In this document: positions 37,674 to 47,504 of the stretch, piece after piece
Layout of the letters: the number at the start of each line of letters is the position of its first letter
Position numbering within the stretch: position 1 is the first letter of the stretch
Source of the DNA: a bacterium
GTDB lineage: Bacteria > Patescibacteriota > Dojkabacteria > JAKAPS01
Length of the DNA: 52,767 bases
Direction of reading: 5' to 3'
NCBI GenBank assembly: GCA_021806925.1
Contig: JAKAPS010000002.1
Span: 65,751-118,517, forward strand
Made by a program: the position numbers and the translations under genes
The notes under the pieces: generated by a model
What the model was told of the DNA's origin: nothing
Databases searched by the model: none
What the model saw: only the letters and a program-made list of their open reading frames with translations

Positions 37674-38581
37674 AGTTTAGAGCTTTTTACTGTCTCCCAC
37701 TTCAAATTATTTCTTAGTACTTTTAGATATATAAACAAATATATCCAAATATATAGCCTGAATAGAAGAAGCAAAATCAAATAAAAGAACTCTTTTATGC
37801 TCCTTACGTACATGATTGTTGGTATTATACCATCGATAATTTCCTGAGCAAAGTTGCGTTTTGATATCTTTTCTTCACCCTTTCCCTTTATATCTTCCTT
37901 TATATTACCTCCTATAGTTCTTTTTTTTTGTTTTATAATATCAGCTAAATTTGTGGGGAATTTAACGTAGCAAATTGAAGTCTCATCATAGCCTATCATA
38001 AAACCTCTATTAAAAAAATTCTTACTTATTTCAGAATCCTCTATAATACTTGATTTTATAGGCATGTAGTCCCTATTTCTAATAGCCATAATATACCCTG
38101 AAGCAGGAAAAAATTTATTTGAGTGATTTAAAATGCCATTAATTCTTAGTTTTTCCTGGTTTCTTCTTAATCTGTTAGCATTAGCATCAAATAGTTCCCA
38201 TGCCCAGAATCCATACAAAGTATCTCTTGAATTCAATGGTAATATCTTTCCAGTTGCTATTGATAAGTCATTCTTGATAATGTAGTTTACTATATTATTA
38301 AATAGATTCTGATCTATCAAAGTATCTCCATCAATTAAAACCGTATAATCTGAATTTATTTTTTTGAACAAATCATTAATTGCATTAATTTTCCCATTAC
38401 CTTTATCAGTAAATATCTCTAGATTTGAGAATTTTTTATATTTTGGAGTTACTAATATCTTCCTTATTCTATTTACATTTTGATTACTCTTTAGTAATGC
38501 AACGGCTTTATTAAAACTTACAACACACTTTTCCAGTGTATAACGATCATCTTTTGATATTATGGCTACCGTTATCTCCAT
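37670..38581 (-). CDS. Glycosyltransferase family 2, membrane-associated
   Basis: The 303 aa protein starts EITVAIISKDDRYTLEKCVVSF, a GT-A domain, with the metal motif TVLIDGDTLIDQNLF (DGD, about residue 85) and the acceptor-side IIEDSEISKNFFNRGF (E/D-rich ED motif). KKRTIGGNIK follows, comparable to the QxxRW region of processive GT2 enzymes. The C-terminal ~45 residues hold a hydrophobic pair of helices (FFYLILLLLFRLYIWIYLFIYL). Donor and acceptor are unknown. It is downstream of tsaD with a 44 bp gap and may be read with it. Confidence 0.8.
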   Translation of the reverse strand: MEITVAIISKDDRYTLEKCVVSFNKAVALLKSNQNVNRIRKILVTPKYKKFSNLEIFTDKGNGKINAINDLFKKINSDYTVLIDGDTLIDQNLFNNIVNYIIKNDLSIATGKILPLNSRDTLYGFWAWELFDANANRLRRNQEKLRINGILNHSNKFFPASGYIMAIRNRDYMPIKSSIIEDSEISKNFFNRGFMIGYDETSICYVKFPTNLADIIKQKKRTIGGNIKEDIKGKGEEKISKRNFAQEIIDGIIPTIMYVRSIKEFFYLILLLLFRLYIWIYLFIYLKVLRNNLKWETVKSSKL

Positions 38582-38625
38582 TTTAATTTATTTATGTTTT
38601 TCTAGTTTTTATTTAATTATTTTAT

Positions 38626-39675
38626 CTACAATTCTAGATTAGGTTCTCTTTCAGAATAATCAAATATAGGTAATGTTATCTTTTTCTTTTCTACTAAATA
38701 ATATCCAACCACACCAATCATTGCAGCATTATCCATGCTTAAGTGTGATGTATAAGGGAAATAGACTGGAATTGGATTTTCCGTATATTTCGATCTAATT
38801 CTTTTTCTTAATTCACTTCTTAAGTATCTGTTTGCACTAACTCCGCCTCCAACAATTATCGACTTTGGTTTAAATTCATCTACAGCTTTTAATGTCTTTA
38901 TAAGTAACTCTTCTATTGCAACTAATTCAAATGATTTAGAAAAATTAGATATATCCTCACTTGTTACCTTATTATTCAACCTATACTCATTAAACTTCCT
39001 TTGAAAATCAGATTTAAGCCCTGAATAACTAAAATCGAAATCCTTAGAATATTGCATTGGAATTGTTAGTGGAATAATTTTAGTATAATTTTCTGCCATA
39101 TCTGAAAGAATTTTACCACCCGGATAACCAAGGCCAAGAACTCTTGCTGATTTATCAAAAGCTTCACCTACTGCATCGTCTCTTGTCTCACCTATCTTTT
39201 CAAATTCAAAATAGTTTTTTAATATTACAAGTTCAGTATGGCCTCCAGAAACAAGTAAACTTAAAATAGGAAATTCAATATCCTTATTAAATATCCTTTT
39301 TCCATTCCGGTTCTTTGCAAAAACTGCATAAATGTGTCCAATCATATGATTAATTCCAATAACTGATATATTATTTTCAATTGATAATTTTTTAGCTCTG
39401 TTAAGACCTGTCTCAAGTGCAAGAGCAAGACCTGGCCCCTTTGTTACTGCTATTAAATCTATATCTTTTATATTTTTTTTTGCTTTCTTAAGAGCTTCAT
39501 TTATCACATTATCAATAACATCTTCATGTATTCTTTTTGCCAAAGATGGAACAACTCCTCCATATATTTTGTGATAGCTTATCTGTGATGCAATAATATT
39601 TGAAAGTATAACATCATCATTAACAACAGAGACTGAAGTTTCATCACATGATGTATCAATTGCTAGTATATTCAT
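38626..39675 (-). CDS. tsaD: tRNA N6-threonylcarbamoyladenosine transferase subunit TsaD
   Basis: TsaD moves threonylcarbamoyl from its AMP ester onto A37 of ANN-decoding tRNAs. The 349 aa product has the ASKHA start ILAIDTSCDETSVSVV, the iron-binding HMIGHIYAVF, LVSGGHTELVIL, DAVGEAFDKSARVLGLGYPGG, and IVGGGVSANRYLRSELR; metal ligands near SHLSMDNAAMIGV are kept. It overlaps tsaC-tsaE by 4 bp (ATGA), so the pathway genes are coupled. TsaB is not found here. Confidence 0.97.
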   Translation of the reverse strand: MNILAIDTSCDETSVSVVNDDVILSNIIASQISYHKIYGGVVPSLAKRIHEDVIDNVINEALKKAKKNIKDIDLIAVTKGPGLALALETGLNRAKKLSIENNISVIGINHMIGHIYAVFAKNRNGKRIFNKDIEFPILSLLVSGGHTELVILKNYFEFEKIGETRDDAVGEAFDKSARVLGLGYPGGKILSDMAENYTKIIPLTIPMQYSKDFDFSYSGLKSDFQRKFNEYRLNNKVTSEDISNFSKSFELVAIEELLIKTLKAVDEFKPKSIIVGGGVSANRYLRSELRKRIRSKYTENPIPVYFPYTSHLSMDNAAMIGVVGYYLVEKKKITLPIFDYSEREPNLEL

Positions 39676-40778
39676 ATAAATTTATTAGAAAATGATATTT
39701 TCCTTGTTTCTTCGCCAGTCTGATTAAAAACAAGCCAATAAATATCCCAGTTAAACATTTCCTTTAACTCTTTAATATATGGAACCCCTTTCTCAGCCCA
39801 TTCAATAACAACTATGTCACCATTCTTAACTCTTTTGTCGAGGTTGAATTTTCTAAGTTCATCTATTGATTCAATTCTCCAAAGATCCAAATGAAAAAGG
39901 TTTGAAGATTCTCCATTTTTAATATTTTGAAATTCATATACTTTCTCAATATTGAATGTTGGTGAATTTATGGTTCTAACAATTCCTAATTTTTCCCCTA
40001 CAAATTTTGTAAAATATGTTTTTCCGCTTCCCATTTCGCCTTGAAGAGCAAAACCATATACTTTACTTGTATCAGTGTATTTCATACTTACGAACTCATG
40101 TGCAAATTTCCTAGTATCATCTAAACTATTAGATACGTATTCATCAAAATATTTTGGAATTATTTCACCTACTCGCAAGTACTTAACATTTCCAGCTTCT
40201 TCAATAGTAGTATCAATTACACTTGATGGTTGGTTATGAGGTAATTCACCAAAATCAATAAAAAAATCAACAAGTGAATTAAAGCTATTTTTTCTGTTAT
40301 CAATCAAATCAAAATCGTTGATAGAATATGGTTTCTTTTTATATGATTTATTTGCACTTGTTGCAGTTATTGGAAAATCTAGTGATTTCAAAAGATTTAG
40401 TGTAAATTCAAATCCAGGAATTCTAACTCCCAAGCTTCCTTTTTCAGATTCAATTAGTTTTGAAACAGTTCCTTTTGATTCTCCAATAATGGTGACTGGA
40501 CCTGGAGTAAATATATCAAATAAATTTGAAGCTTCATCATTAATATTGATATATTTTTCAGCTTCATTTTTAGATGGTACTGCAATCGAAATTGCTTTTC
40601 CCTCTCTTCTTCCTTTATATTCAAGTAGTTTTCTAACGGCCTTGTCACTAGTAGCTTTAACTCCTATTCCGTATACCGTTTCAGTTGGATATACTATAAT
40701 TCCGTCATTTTCAAGAACTTCCTTTGCCTGATTAATTATGTCAGATTCATTTTCCTTTGTGTATTCGACAATCTTCAT
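39672..40778 (-). CDS. TsaC(Sua5/YrdC)-TsaE fusion
   Basis: One 368 aa protein joins two t6A enzymes. Residues 1-~210 are YrdC/Sua5: IIVYPTETVYGIGVKAT, KGRREGKAISIAV, and LDFPITATSANKS, which make threonylcarbamoyl-AMP. Residues ~220-368 are TsaE, the ATPase that primes TsaBD: Walker A GEMGSGKT (247-254), SPTFNIEKVYEF, LFHLDLWRIESIDEL, and IEWAEKG. Both halves look intact. It is coupled to tsaD, so three of the four bacterial t6A functions are joined. The fusion would keep equal amounts of TsaC and TsaE. Confidence 0.92.
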   Translation of the reverse strand: MKIVEYTKENESDIINQAKEVLENDGIIVYPTETVYGIGVKATSDKAVRKLLEYKGRREGKAISIAVPSKNEAEKYININDEASNLFDIFTPGPVTIIGESKGTVSKLIESEKGSLGVRIPGFEFTLNLLKSLDFPITATSANKSYKKKPYSINDFDLIDNRKNSFNSLVDFFIDFGELPHNQPSSVIDTTIEEAGNVKYLRVGEIIPKYFDEYVSNSLDDTRKFAHEFVSMKYTDTSKVYGFALQGEMGSGKTYFTKFVGEKLGIVRTINSPTFNIEKVYEFQNIKNGESSNLFHLDLWRIESIDELRKFNLDKRVKNGDIVVIEWAEKGVPYIKELKEMFNWDIYWLVFNQTGEETRKISFSNKFI

Positions 40779-40794
40779 ATTTACTTAATACTAA

Positions 40795-41373
40795 TTAAAA
40801 AATATTTTCAAGTTTCAAGTCTGAAAATTGGTCAGAGGTTTTCTCACCAATAGATATTATAGTTTCTTCTATTAAAAAATTCTCTGATATTTCCTGAATT
40901 GCGATATTGTATGTGTTCCTTAATTCATTTTTATATTCAGTCAATTTCATCATATTTATGTATCTAGCTAAATCAAGATTAGAAATAATAACTTTAATTA
41001 ATTCAATATTTCCAGCACCAACTAAAAGAATATAATAATCGTTGATGTATTTATCAAGAATACTCTTTATTCTATTTGACACATCAGTATTTTCCTCATC
41101 TGAGTGTATAAAATATATCTGCCTAGCTCTTCTTACAAATTCCTCGTTGAACTTCTGTTTATCAACTCCGAGTCTAAGCAAACATATATAGTCCCTTAAT
41201 TTCCCATAATTGTCAGAGTATTTTGTATATAACCTAAATAATGATTCTTTTGTAATATCAATTTCAAGCAATCTAGCTATATCAAAGAATATTTCAAAAA
41301 ACTCTGTATTTGAGGATTCTCCAGCAAGTAAAGAATTAAGTATAAAATCTGAATCAAATGCTAATAATTTCAT
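40795..41373 (-). CDS. Divergent HAD-like hydrolase, function unknown
   Basis: The 192 aa protein begins MKLLAFDSDFILNSLL, resembling HAD motif I (DxD), and later has YYILLVGAGNIELIKVII in the place of motif II and ETIISIGEKTSDQFSD near motif IV (GDxxxD). The region between is helical, as in a cap domain. DSDFI departs from the usual DxDGT, so phosphatase activity is uncertain. It is first in the run to tsaC-tsaE, tsaD and the GT2 gene, with a 16 bp gap. TATAAT lies 12 nt before its ATG. Confidence 0.5.
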   Translation of the reverse strand: MKLLAFDSDFILNSLLAGESSNTEFFEIFFDIARLLEIDITKESLFRLYTKYSDNYGKLRDYICLLRLGVDKQKFNEEFVRRARQIYFIHSDEENTDVSNRIKSILDKYINDYYILLVGAGNIELIKVIISNLDLARYINMMKLTEYKNELRNTYNIAIQEISENFLIEETIISIGEKTSDQFSDLKLENIF

Positions 41374-41385
41374 AAATCTCTAGCT

Positions 41386-41391
41386 ATTATA
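41386..41391 (-). promoter_or_regulatory. TATAAT -10 box, 12 nt before the HAD-like gene
   Basis: Perfect minus-strand TATAAT, 12 nt from the ATG at 41373, no Shine-Dalgarno sequence; the -35 is weak. Confidence 0.5.
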
Positions 41392-41479
41392 GCACATCTT
41401 TTTATCACTTTTTACATAGATAATGCAAATGTAAAATTTGAACAAAAAAATTAATAAATGATTTTATCAAAAAACAGGA

Positions 41480-43126
41480 TCACTTTTCATCATTATCTTC
41501 ATGACCTTTTATGTTTGGAATAAAAAGAGACAAAATAAAGCCAAGAAGTAAGAATATTGATGCAAATCTAATCGAATTGCTTATTGATGTTGTAATTCCA
41601 TCATCAACCGCATTCTTTATGTTATTTCCTATTGTTTCTTCTTCCTGAATATATTTTTGATATAAATACTTATTCTCCCTAATTTGTAATGGAACTGAAG
41701 GCATAGAAACAGTTGAGGTTGAGAAGTTGTTTGAATTTATTTCAGATATTATTTGTGTTTTTACGCTACTAGGTACATTACTGATCTTATTCAGGTTATT
41801 TTGAACATTAGTAGACAGTCCTGCAGAAAGAATAGCACCTATTAATGCGACTCCCATGCTTGAACCTACTTGCCTTATTGTATTTAATACACCAGATGCA
41901 CTACCAGACTTATTATGAGGAATTTCTGAAAGTATAACCTGCGTGTTTTGACTTATTGCAAGCCCAATTCCTAGCCCTAAAATTAGTAGAGCAGGAAGTA
42001 ATGTATATAACTTCATGTTAGGTGATATATTTGAAACTAGAAATATACCAAGCCCTTCAAGAAATATTCCACTACTTACAATGATTTTTGTTCCAATCTT
42101 ATTAACTCCAAATGCAGCTATTGGTGCAGCAACAAGTGCCCCAAATGCAAGCGGCAAGGTCAACAACCCACTTTGAAGTGCATTTAGCCCTCTTACAATC
42201 TGTAAATATATTGGTAATGTAAATAAGGCACTAAATTCACCAAGTGAAATTATGGAGATTGCAATCAATCCATACCTATATGTTCTAAATCTAAAAAATG
42301 ATAAGTCAATTGCCGGTTCAAGATTCTTTTTTGATTTTATGTACTGAATATATATAAACAAAATCAGGAATATACCAGATAAAATCAATGAATACAGAAT
42401 TATGCTTGTGTGTCCAGTATAATTATACCCTAGGATTGAAAAATTTGTCTTAGATGTAATCCAACCATATGTCTGTCCTTCAATTAGCGAAAAAACTAGA
42501 AGCAACAAACCTATACTGGAAGTAATTAATCCAGGTATATCTAATTTTTCTTTTAATTTCTCCTGCTTATCTGGAATAAATATAAATGCTAGAATAATAC
42601 CCAATATTGATAGGGGTATATTTAACCTAAAGATCCATCTCCAAGAATAATATGTTGTAAAGAAGCCTCCAAGAATTGGGCCAAGAGCAACAGCAATTCC
42701 GCTAGTTGCACCAAATGAACCAAACGCAATAGATCTGTCTTTTCCCTTAAAAGTTGATGATATTATTGAAAGAACATTTGGAGATATTATTGCACCTGCA
42801 ACACCTTGAAATAGTCTTGCAATAATCAACACTGAAATATTTGACGCCTCACTAGAAAGGAATGAAGTAAAACCAAATAGGAATACACCTAATATAAACA
42901 TATTCCTTCTACCATATAGGTCACCTATTCTTCCTGAAACAATTAAAAATGCTGCAAATGTTATTGAATAGCCGGATATAATCCACTCAACATCAGGCAG
43001 AGATGCATTTAAATCCTTAATTATAGTAGGAATAGATACATTTACTGCAGTAGCATCTATGAGTGTCATAAATAACCCAATAATGAGTATCAGCAATATA
43101 ATCCATTTAGAAGTATTCTCTTTCAT
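41480..43126 (-). CDS. DHA2-type MFS multidrug efflux transporter
   Basis: A proton-driven exporter of the EmrB/QacA class with 14 predicted helices, about 548 aa. The first helix carries IDATAVNVSIPTI, then ISGYSITFAAFLIVSGRIGDLYGRRNMF (motif A) and the antiporter motif ATSGIAVALGPILGGFF. There is a long extracytosolic loop near the end (about 430-500). I prefer the ATG at 43126; a start at 43156 would overlap a likely -10 (TAAAAT). Substrates cannot be predicted. The gene is monocistronic and divergent from ppsA. Confidence 0.9.
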   Translation of the reverse strand: MKENTSKWIILLILIIGLFMTLIDATAVNVSIPTIIKDLNASLPDVEWIISGYSITFAAFLIVSGRIGDLYGRRNMFILGVFLFGFTSFLSSEASNISVLIIARLFQGVAGAIISPNVLSIISSTFKGKDRSIAFGSFGATSGIAVALGPILGGFFTTYYSWRWIFRLNIPLSILGIILAFIFIPDKQEKLKEKLDIPGLITSSIGLLLLVFSLIEGQTYGWITSKTNFSILGYNYTGHTSIILYSLILSGIFLILFIYIQYIKSKKNLEPAIDLSFFRFRTYRYGLIAISIISLGEFSALFTLPIYLQIVRGLNALQSGLLTLPLAFGALVAAPIAAFGVNKIGTKIIVSSGIFLEGLGIFLVSNISPNMKLYTLLPALLILGLGIGLAISQNTQVILSEIPHNKSGSASGVLNTIRQVGSSMGVALIGAILSAGLSTNVQNNLNKISNVPSSVKTQIISEINSNNFSTSTVSMPSVPLQIRENKYLYQKYIQEEETIGNNIKNAVDDGITTSISNSIRFASIFLLLGFILSLFIPNIKGHEDNDEK

Positions 43127-43213
43127 ATAAAATAAAACCCAATGTGATTTTAGCATTAGTAAGTATGATTTGACAAATATACCAAAAGTAATTACTTAAA
43201 ACATAGTAGATAT

Positions 43214-43225
43214 TATCTTAAGATA
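43214..43225. promoter_or_regulatory. Perfect 12 bp palindrome, possible operator
   Basis: TATCTTAAGATA is a perfect palindrome in the 240 bp gap between the MFS transporter and ppsA. It is AT-rich and could be chance, but efflux genes often have such sites. No regulator gene adjoins it. Confidence 0.3.
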
Positions 43226-43369
43226 TGGAGTAAAAAGAAAGCAATTCCCCTTACCTCAATGTTAACGATATTGTCACTGAGATTATGTCTATTAAAGAGA
43301 ATTCAACTATTCATGCAGTTTATATAAATTTGACAAAACTCTTATCTACGTATTAGTCTATAGGTAACT

Positions 43370-45649
43370 ATGGAAAAATTAATCGTATGGTTTTTTGAAG
43401 TTGGTAAAAATGATGTAAACCTAGTTGGAGGTAAAGGAGCTAATCTTGGAGAAATGACAGGATTAGGTATACCAGTTCCACCTGGATTTATAGTTACTGC
43501 ACCAGCATATTTTCAATTTATAGATGAAACCTCATTAAGAGGAAGAATTTATGAATTGTTATCAGGACTTGATGTAAATGATAATAAAGCACTTGATGCT
43601 GCATCAAACGAGGTTATGAGTCTTATACAAAGAACTCCAATGCCTGAATATATTGCCACTAAAATTAAGGAAGCATATAGAGAACTATCTAATGGAAGTG
43701 ACCTATTAGTTGCAACAAGATCATCAGCTACAGCAGAAGATTTACCTGATGCTTCGTTTGCTGGTCAACAAGCTACATTCTTAAATGTGCTAGGTGAAGA
43801 TAGTGTTGTTGAAAACGTGAAGAATTGCTGGGCATCACTTTTTGAGGCTCGAGCTATATTCTACAGAGTACAGCAGAATTATGACCATTTTAAAGTTGGA
43901 ATTGCTGTTCCAGTACAAAAGATGATTGAAAGTGAGGTATCGGGTATTATGTTTAGTATTGATCCGGTTACAAATGATAAATCAAAAGTAATAATTGAAT
44001 CAGTTTATGGGTTGGGTGAATATATTGTATTAGGTGCAGTTACTCCAGACCACTATGAAGTTAACAAAGAAAACGTAAGTATAATCAAAAAGCAAATTGT
44101 AAACCAGGTTCATAAACTTGTTAGAAGCTCAACTGGAGAAAGTGCAAATAACGTTGATGTTCCAGTAGATACAAACATTGGAAGTCAACAAAAACTTGCT
44201 GATGCTCACATATTAGAATTAGCAAAAATTTCAATGAAACTGGAAGCTCATTATGGTATTCCACAGGATAGTGAATGGGCAATGGAAAATGATACAGTAT
44301 TTCTTGTACAGACAAGGCCAATTACTACACAAATTTCAACCAGTAAAGTGAATAATATACAGATAACAGATGAAGATAAGGAGATATTAAAAACCGAAGC
44401 AATACTTTCAGGTGCTCCTGCATCACCAGGTATTTCATGTGGTAAGGTTGTTATATTACACTCCCCTAGTGAAATAGACAGAATTCATGAAGGAGATGTA
44501 CTTGTTACAGAGATGACAACACCTGATTATGTTCCAGCAATGAAGAAAGCAAGTGCTATTGTTACAGATTTTGGTGGAAGAACATGTCATGCTGCTATTG
44601 TATCAAGAGAACTTGGAATACCATGTGTAGTTGGAACTGACAATGCTACAACTGTATTAAAGAACGATCAAATAATTACAATTGATGGTTTTAAAGGTAA
44701 GGTATACAACGGTGGAAAACCTCATAAATTAGTAAAGAACGATGAATTTGATAAATATGCAGGACTTCAAACAAAAACTAAAGTATATGTTAACCTTGCA
44801 GAACCAGAAAGGGCTGAGGAATTAGCTGGTATGCAAGTTGATGGTGTTGGATTGCTTAGAGCAGAATTTATGATTGCTGAAATTGGAGAGCATCCGAAAA
44901 AATTAATTGCGGAAGGAAGACAAAATGTATTTATTGATAAATTACATGATGGACTTCTTAAATTTGCAAAAAGCTTTAATCCAAGACATGTGCTATATAG
45001 AGCAACTGACTTCAAAACAAATGAATACAGAAATCTATTAGGGGGTGATAAATATGAACCTACTGAATCAAACCCAATGCTTGGATATAGGGGGTGTTAT
45101 AGGTATATAAAAGATCCAGAAGTATTTAATCTTGAACTTGAAGCTATAAAAAAGATATATGTTGAAGATGGTTTAAAGAATCTTCACCTTGAAATACCTT
45201 TCGTAAGAACAGTCGATGAACTTATGAAAGTCAAAGAATTAGTTGATAAATCAGGGCTAACTAGTCTTGAAGGATTCGAATTATGGATGATGACTGAGAT
45301 TCCAGCAAACTTTATACTTCTTCCTGAATTTATAACAAAGGGAGGTATAAAGGGAGTATCAATTGGATCAAATGACTTAACAATGCTTGTACTTGGAACT
45401 GATAGAGATAATTTGGAGGTTGCAAGTGAATTTGATGAGAGAAATCCAGCTGTACTTTATGCATTGGAAAAGATTATAAAAACAGCAAATGAATATGGAG
45501 TTAAGGCATCAATTTGCGGTCAAGCACCTTCTGTATATCCAGAAATAACAGAAAAGCTTGTAGAATGGGGAATTGACAGTGTATCAGTATCCCCTGATAT
45601 GATTTACAAGACAAGGAAGATTGTATATGATATTGAACACAAAGGTTAA
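43370..45649 (+). CDS. ppsA: Phosphoenolpyruvate synthase
   Basis: PpsA turns pyruvate + ATP + H2O into PEP, AMP and phosphate, the entry to gluconeogenesis. The 759 aa protein has the ATP-binding domain (VGGKGANLGEMTGLGIPVPPGF, VATRSSATAEDLPDASFAGQQ), the swivelling phosphohistidine domain with His407 in TDFGGRTCHAAIVSRELGIP, and the PEP/pyruvate barrel (GLLRAEFM, NPMLGYRGCYRY, the catalytic Cys in KASICGQAPS). These features and its length favour PEP synthase over PPDK (~870 aa). A TTGACA lies about 30 bp upstream of the ATG. It ends in a strong terminator. Confidence 0.95.
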   Translation: MEKLIVWFFEVGKNDVNLVGGKGANLGEMTGLGIPVPPGFIVTAPAYFQFIDETSLRGRIYELLSGLDVNDNKALDAASNEVMSLIQRTPMPEYIATKIKEAYRELSNGSDLLVATRSSATAEDLPDASFAGQQATFLNVLGEDSVVENVKNCWASLFEARAIFYRVQQNYDHFKVGIAVPVQKMIESEVSGIMFSIDPVTNDKSKVIIESVYGLGEYIVLGAVTPDHYEVNKENVSIIKKQIVNQVHKLVRSSTGESANNVDVPVDTNIGSQQKLADAHILELAKISMKLEAHYGIPQDSEWAMENDTVFLVQTRPITTQISTSKVNNIQITDEDKEILKTEAILSGAPASPGISCGKVVILHSPSEIDRIHEGDVLVTEMTTPDYVPAMKKASAIVTDFGGRTCHAAIVSRELGIPCVVGTDNATTVLKNDQIITIDGFKGKVYNGGKPHKLVKNDEFDKYAGLQTKTKVYVNLAEPERAEELAGMQVDGVGLLRAEFMIAEIGEHPKKLIAEGRQNVFIDKLHDGLLKFAKSFNPRHVLYRATDFKTNEYRNLLGGDKYEPTESNPMLGYRGCYRYIKDPEVFNLELEAIKKIYVEDGLKNLHLEIPFVRTVDELMKVKELVDKSGLTSLEGFELWMMTEIPANFILLPEFITKGGIKGVSIGSNDLTMLVLGTDRDNLEVASEFDERNPAVLYALEKIIKTANEYGVKASICGQAPSVYPEITEKLVEWGIDSVSVSPDMIYKTRKIVYDIEHKG

Positions 45650-45678
45650 GTAAAGTTTGGTTAAGTGTGTATTTTATT

Positions 45679-45712
45679 AAACACCCTTCAAAACTTTGGA
45701 GGGTGTTTTTTT
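45679..45712 (+). terminator. Rho-independent terminator of ppsA
   Basis: The arms AAACACCCTTCAAA (45679-45692) and TTTGGAGGGTGTTT (45695-45708) pair along 14 positions (one G-T), the innermost ones opening to form the loop. A run of T follows to 45712. It starts about 30 bp after the ppsA stop and is the only textbook intrinsic terminator I see. Confidence 0.92.
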
Positions 45713-45767
45713 GTTTGTTTAAAAACACATCATTTATTTTCAATTGTATTATTTCTTAAGGAGTATC

Positions 45768-45890
45768 ATGAGTGTTATACTAGATTTTATTACTATAATA
45801 AAAATAACTAAAAGTTATATTAATGAGTTAATTTTATTGATGTATTTACAAGATATACATTATATTGTTCATAACATAGACCCTAGCTAA
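45768..45890 (+). CDS. Possible small protein, doubtful
   Basis: A 40-codon frame starts at an ATG preceded by a near-ideal Shine-Dalgarno AAGGAG with 4 nt spacing. The product would be hydrophobic (SVILDFITIIKI) and would overlap the 3' end of the PMT-like gene on the other strand by 45 bp. There is no family match, and AT-rich sequence often gives such frames, so I report it only because of the good ribosome binding site. Confidence 0.2.
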   Translation: MSVILDFITIIKITKSYINELILLMYLQDIHYIVHNIDPS

Positions 45891-47492
45891 TACAACATTG
45901 TTTAACTTATAACTAAATATCAATTTTGCTCCCGATAAATTAGGAGTCGGTAATACAGTTACATTTTTACCAATTCTATTTGGAAATAATCCAAGCCAAC
46001 CCATTGATTCAATGCTCTTTGGTGAAATTTTAGAATAGAATAAGTAATACATATACCCTTGATTAATTATATTCTCTCTACTATCAATATTGATCTTTGT
46101 ATATCCTAGTTTATTTGTATTGGCAAAAATTATTGCTTTTTCAAGCCCTGGATTAAATCCCATATCAGAAATATATGGGTACTTATTCCAGTATATATTA
46201 TTAAATTTATACAAACCATATGCTCCTAATACAATAAACATAGAAAATACAATTGTAAGAATCATTTTAATATATGATTTTTTTAATCTATTTGAATTAT
46301 ATATAATTAAATAAAGCTCATATACACCAATTAGTGTAAAGATTATAACAAGTGGTAACTCTTGAATATCTCTTAAAGTATGATTAAAATTAATTGTCAA
46401 GCTTGCTGCTATTGGAGATAGCAAAAATGAGATAGAAAGTATTGCATAAACCTTATGTAAGAATCTATTTGATTTTATTCTATTAGTAAGATATTTATAT
46501 AAATAGAATAAAGAAAAACATACTCCCACATAAAAGAAAACAGATAAAAATAAATAATCCGCTGGCATACCTGGAACATGCTGCTGAATGTCTTTATCAC
46601 CAGTCCAAAATAGGAAATTAGGTCCAATATATCCAAGATACCTAATTAAAAATTGTTGAATAAGAGATATAAATGACTTCGATATACTAAATATCGAAAT
46701 ATTATTGAATCTACTGTTATATTTTTGAGGATTCAATATTGTCAAAATAAATTGAGGTGATACGAGTAATGAATACAAACCAATAGAAATTAATAGTTTA
46801 TATATTTTATCTCTAAAAAATAACACAGATAAACAAAACACTAGCAATGGTACAAATAACTTTTGTGTTGGATATGTATATGTTAGTAGAGATGCTGATA
46901 ATATAAATAAATAAAAGTTTTTATCTTTATACCAAACAATAAATTTTTTTAATTTTTCGTTACTTCGCTCATTATATATATCAACCTTAATCAAATTTAT
47001 AAAAAAGTAAAGTGTAAGTAAAAAGAAGAATGGAACAACATCAGGTGGAATTGCGAATCTTGAAAGAGATATATTCCATGGCATTATTGCTAATAGGAAT
47101 GCACCAATTAATGCAAAATCCTCCCTATCAAAAATTAACTTTATTAAAATATATATTACGTAGACACTCGCAATATTTAGAAGTGCCACTGGAAGCCTTG
47201 TTGAAAATATACTTAAACCTAATATTCTTACAAATGGAACTGTAATGTATGTCAGTAGTGGTGACACCCAATCACCATAGCTTTCAAAGAATATTGGTAA
47301 AAACTCTCCATGGTGGTCGTGAAGAGTATAGCTTATCATATAAGCATCATATCCATTTAATGCCTCATCCTGATTTGCAGCTAACGGATTACTCGATAAA
47401 TGATACAGTCTTAACCAGCTTGCCAATAATATTATAGCAATTATAAGAAAAGTATATTTATATTTATTTATAAGATTAATAAGTTTATACAC
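45846..47492 (-). CDS. PMT/ArnT-like polytopic glycosyltransferase (GT39/GT83 type)
   Basis: The 548 aa protein has about 11-12 transmembrane helices. After the first (LIIAIILLASWLRLYHLSSNP) comes NQDEALNGYDAY, the loop with the acidic catalytic pair typical of GT-C enzymes that use polyprenyl-phosphate sugars, then FESYGDWVSPLLTYITVPFVRILGLSIFSTRLPVALL. A periplasmic C-terminal segment follows. The donor sugar and acceptor (protein, wall or lipid) are unknown. It lies 12 bp after the Mur-ligase-like gene and is probably co-transcribed. Confidence 0.82.
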   Translation of the reverse strand: MYKLINLINKYKYTFLIIAIILLASWLRLYHLSSNPLAANQDEALNGYDAYMISYTLHDHHGEFLPIFFESYGDWVSPLLTYITVPFVRILGLSIFSTRLPVALLNIASVYVIYILIKLIFDREDFALIGAFLLAIMPWNISLSRFAIPPDVVPFFFLLTLYFFINLIKVDIYNERSNEKLKKFIVWYKDKNFYLFILSASLLTYTYPTQKLFVPLLVFCLSVLFFRDKIYKLLISIGLYSLLVSPQFILTILNPQKYNSRFNNISIFSISKSFISLIQQFLIRYLGYIGPNFLFWTGDKDIQQHVPGMPADYLFLSVFFYVGVCFSLFYLYKYLTNRIKSNRFLHKVYAILSISFLLSPIAASLTINFNHTLRDIQELPLVIIFTLIGVYELYLIIYNSNRLKKSYIKMILTIVFSMFIVLGAYGLYKFNNIYWNKYPYISDMGFNPGLEKAIIFANTNKLGYTKINIDSRENIINQGYMYYLFYSKISPKSIESMGWLGLFPNRIGKNVTVLPTPNLSGAKLIFSYKLNNVVLARVYVMNNIMYIL

Positions 47493-47504
47493 AATACTCC
47501 TTGA

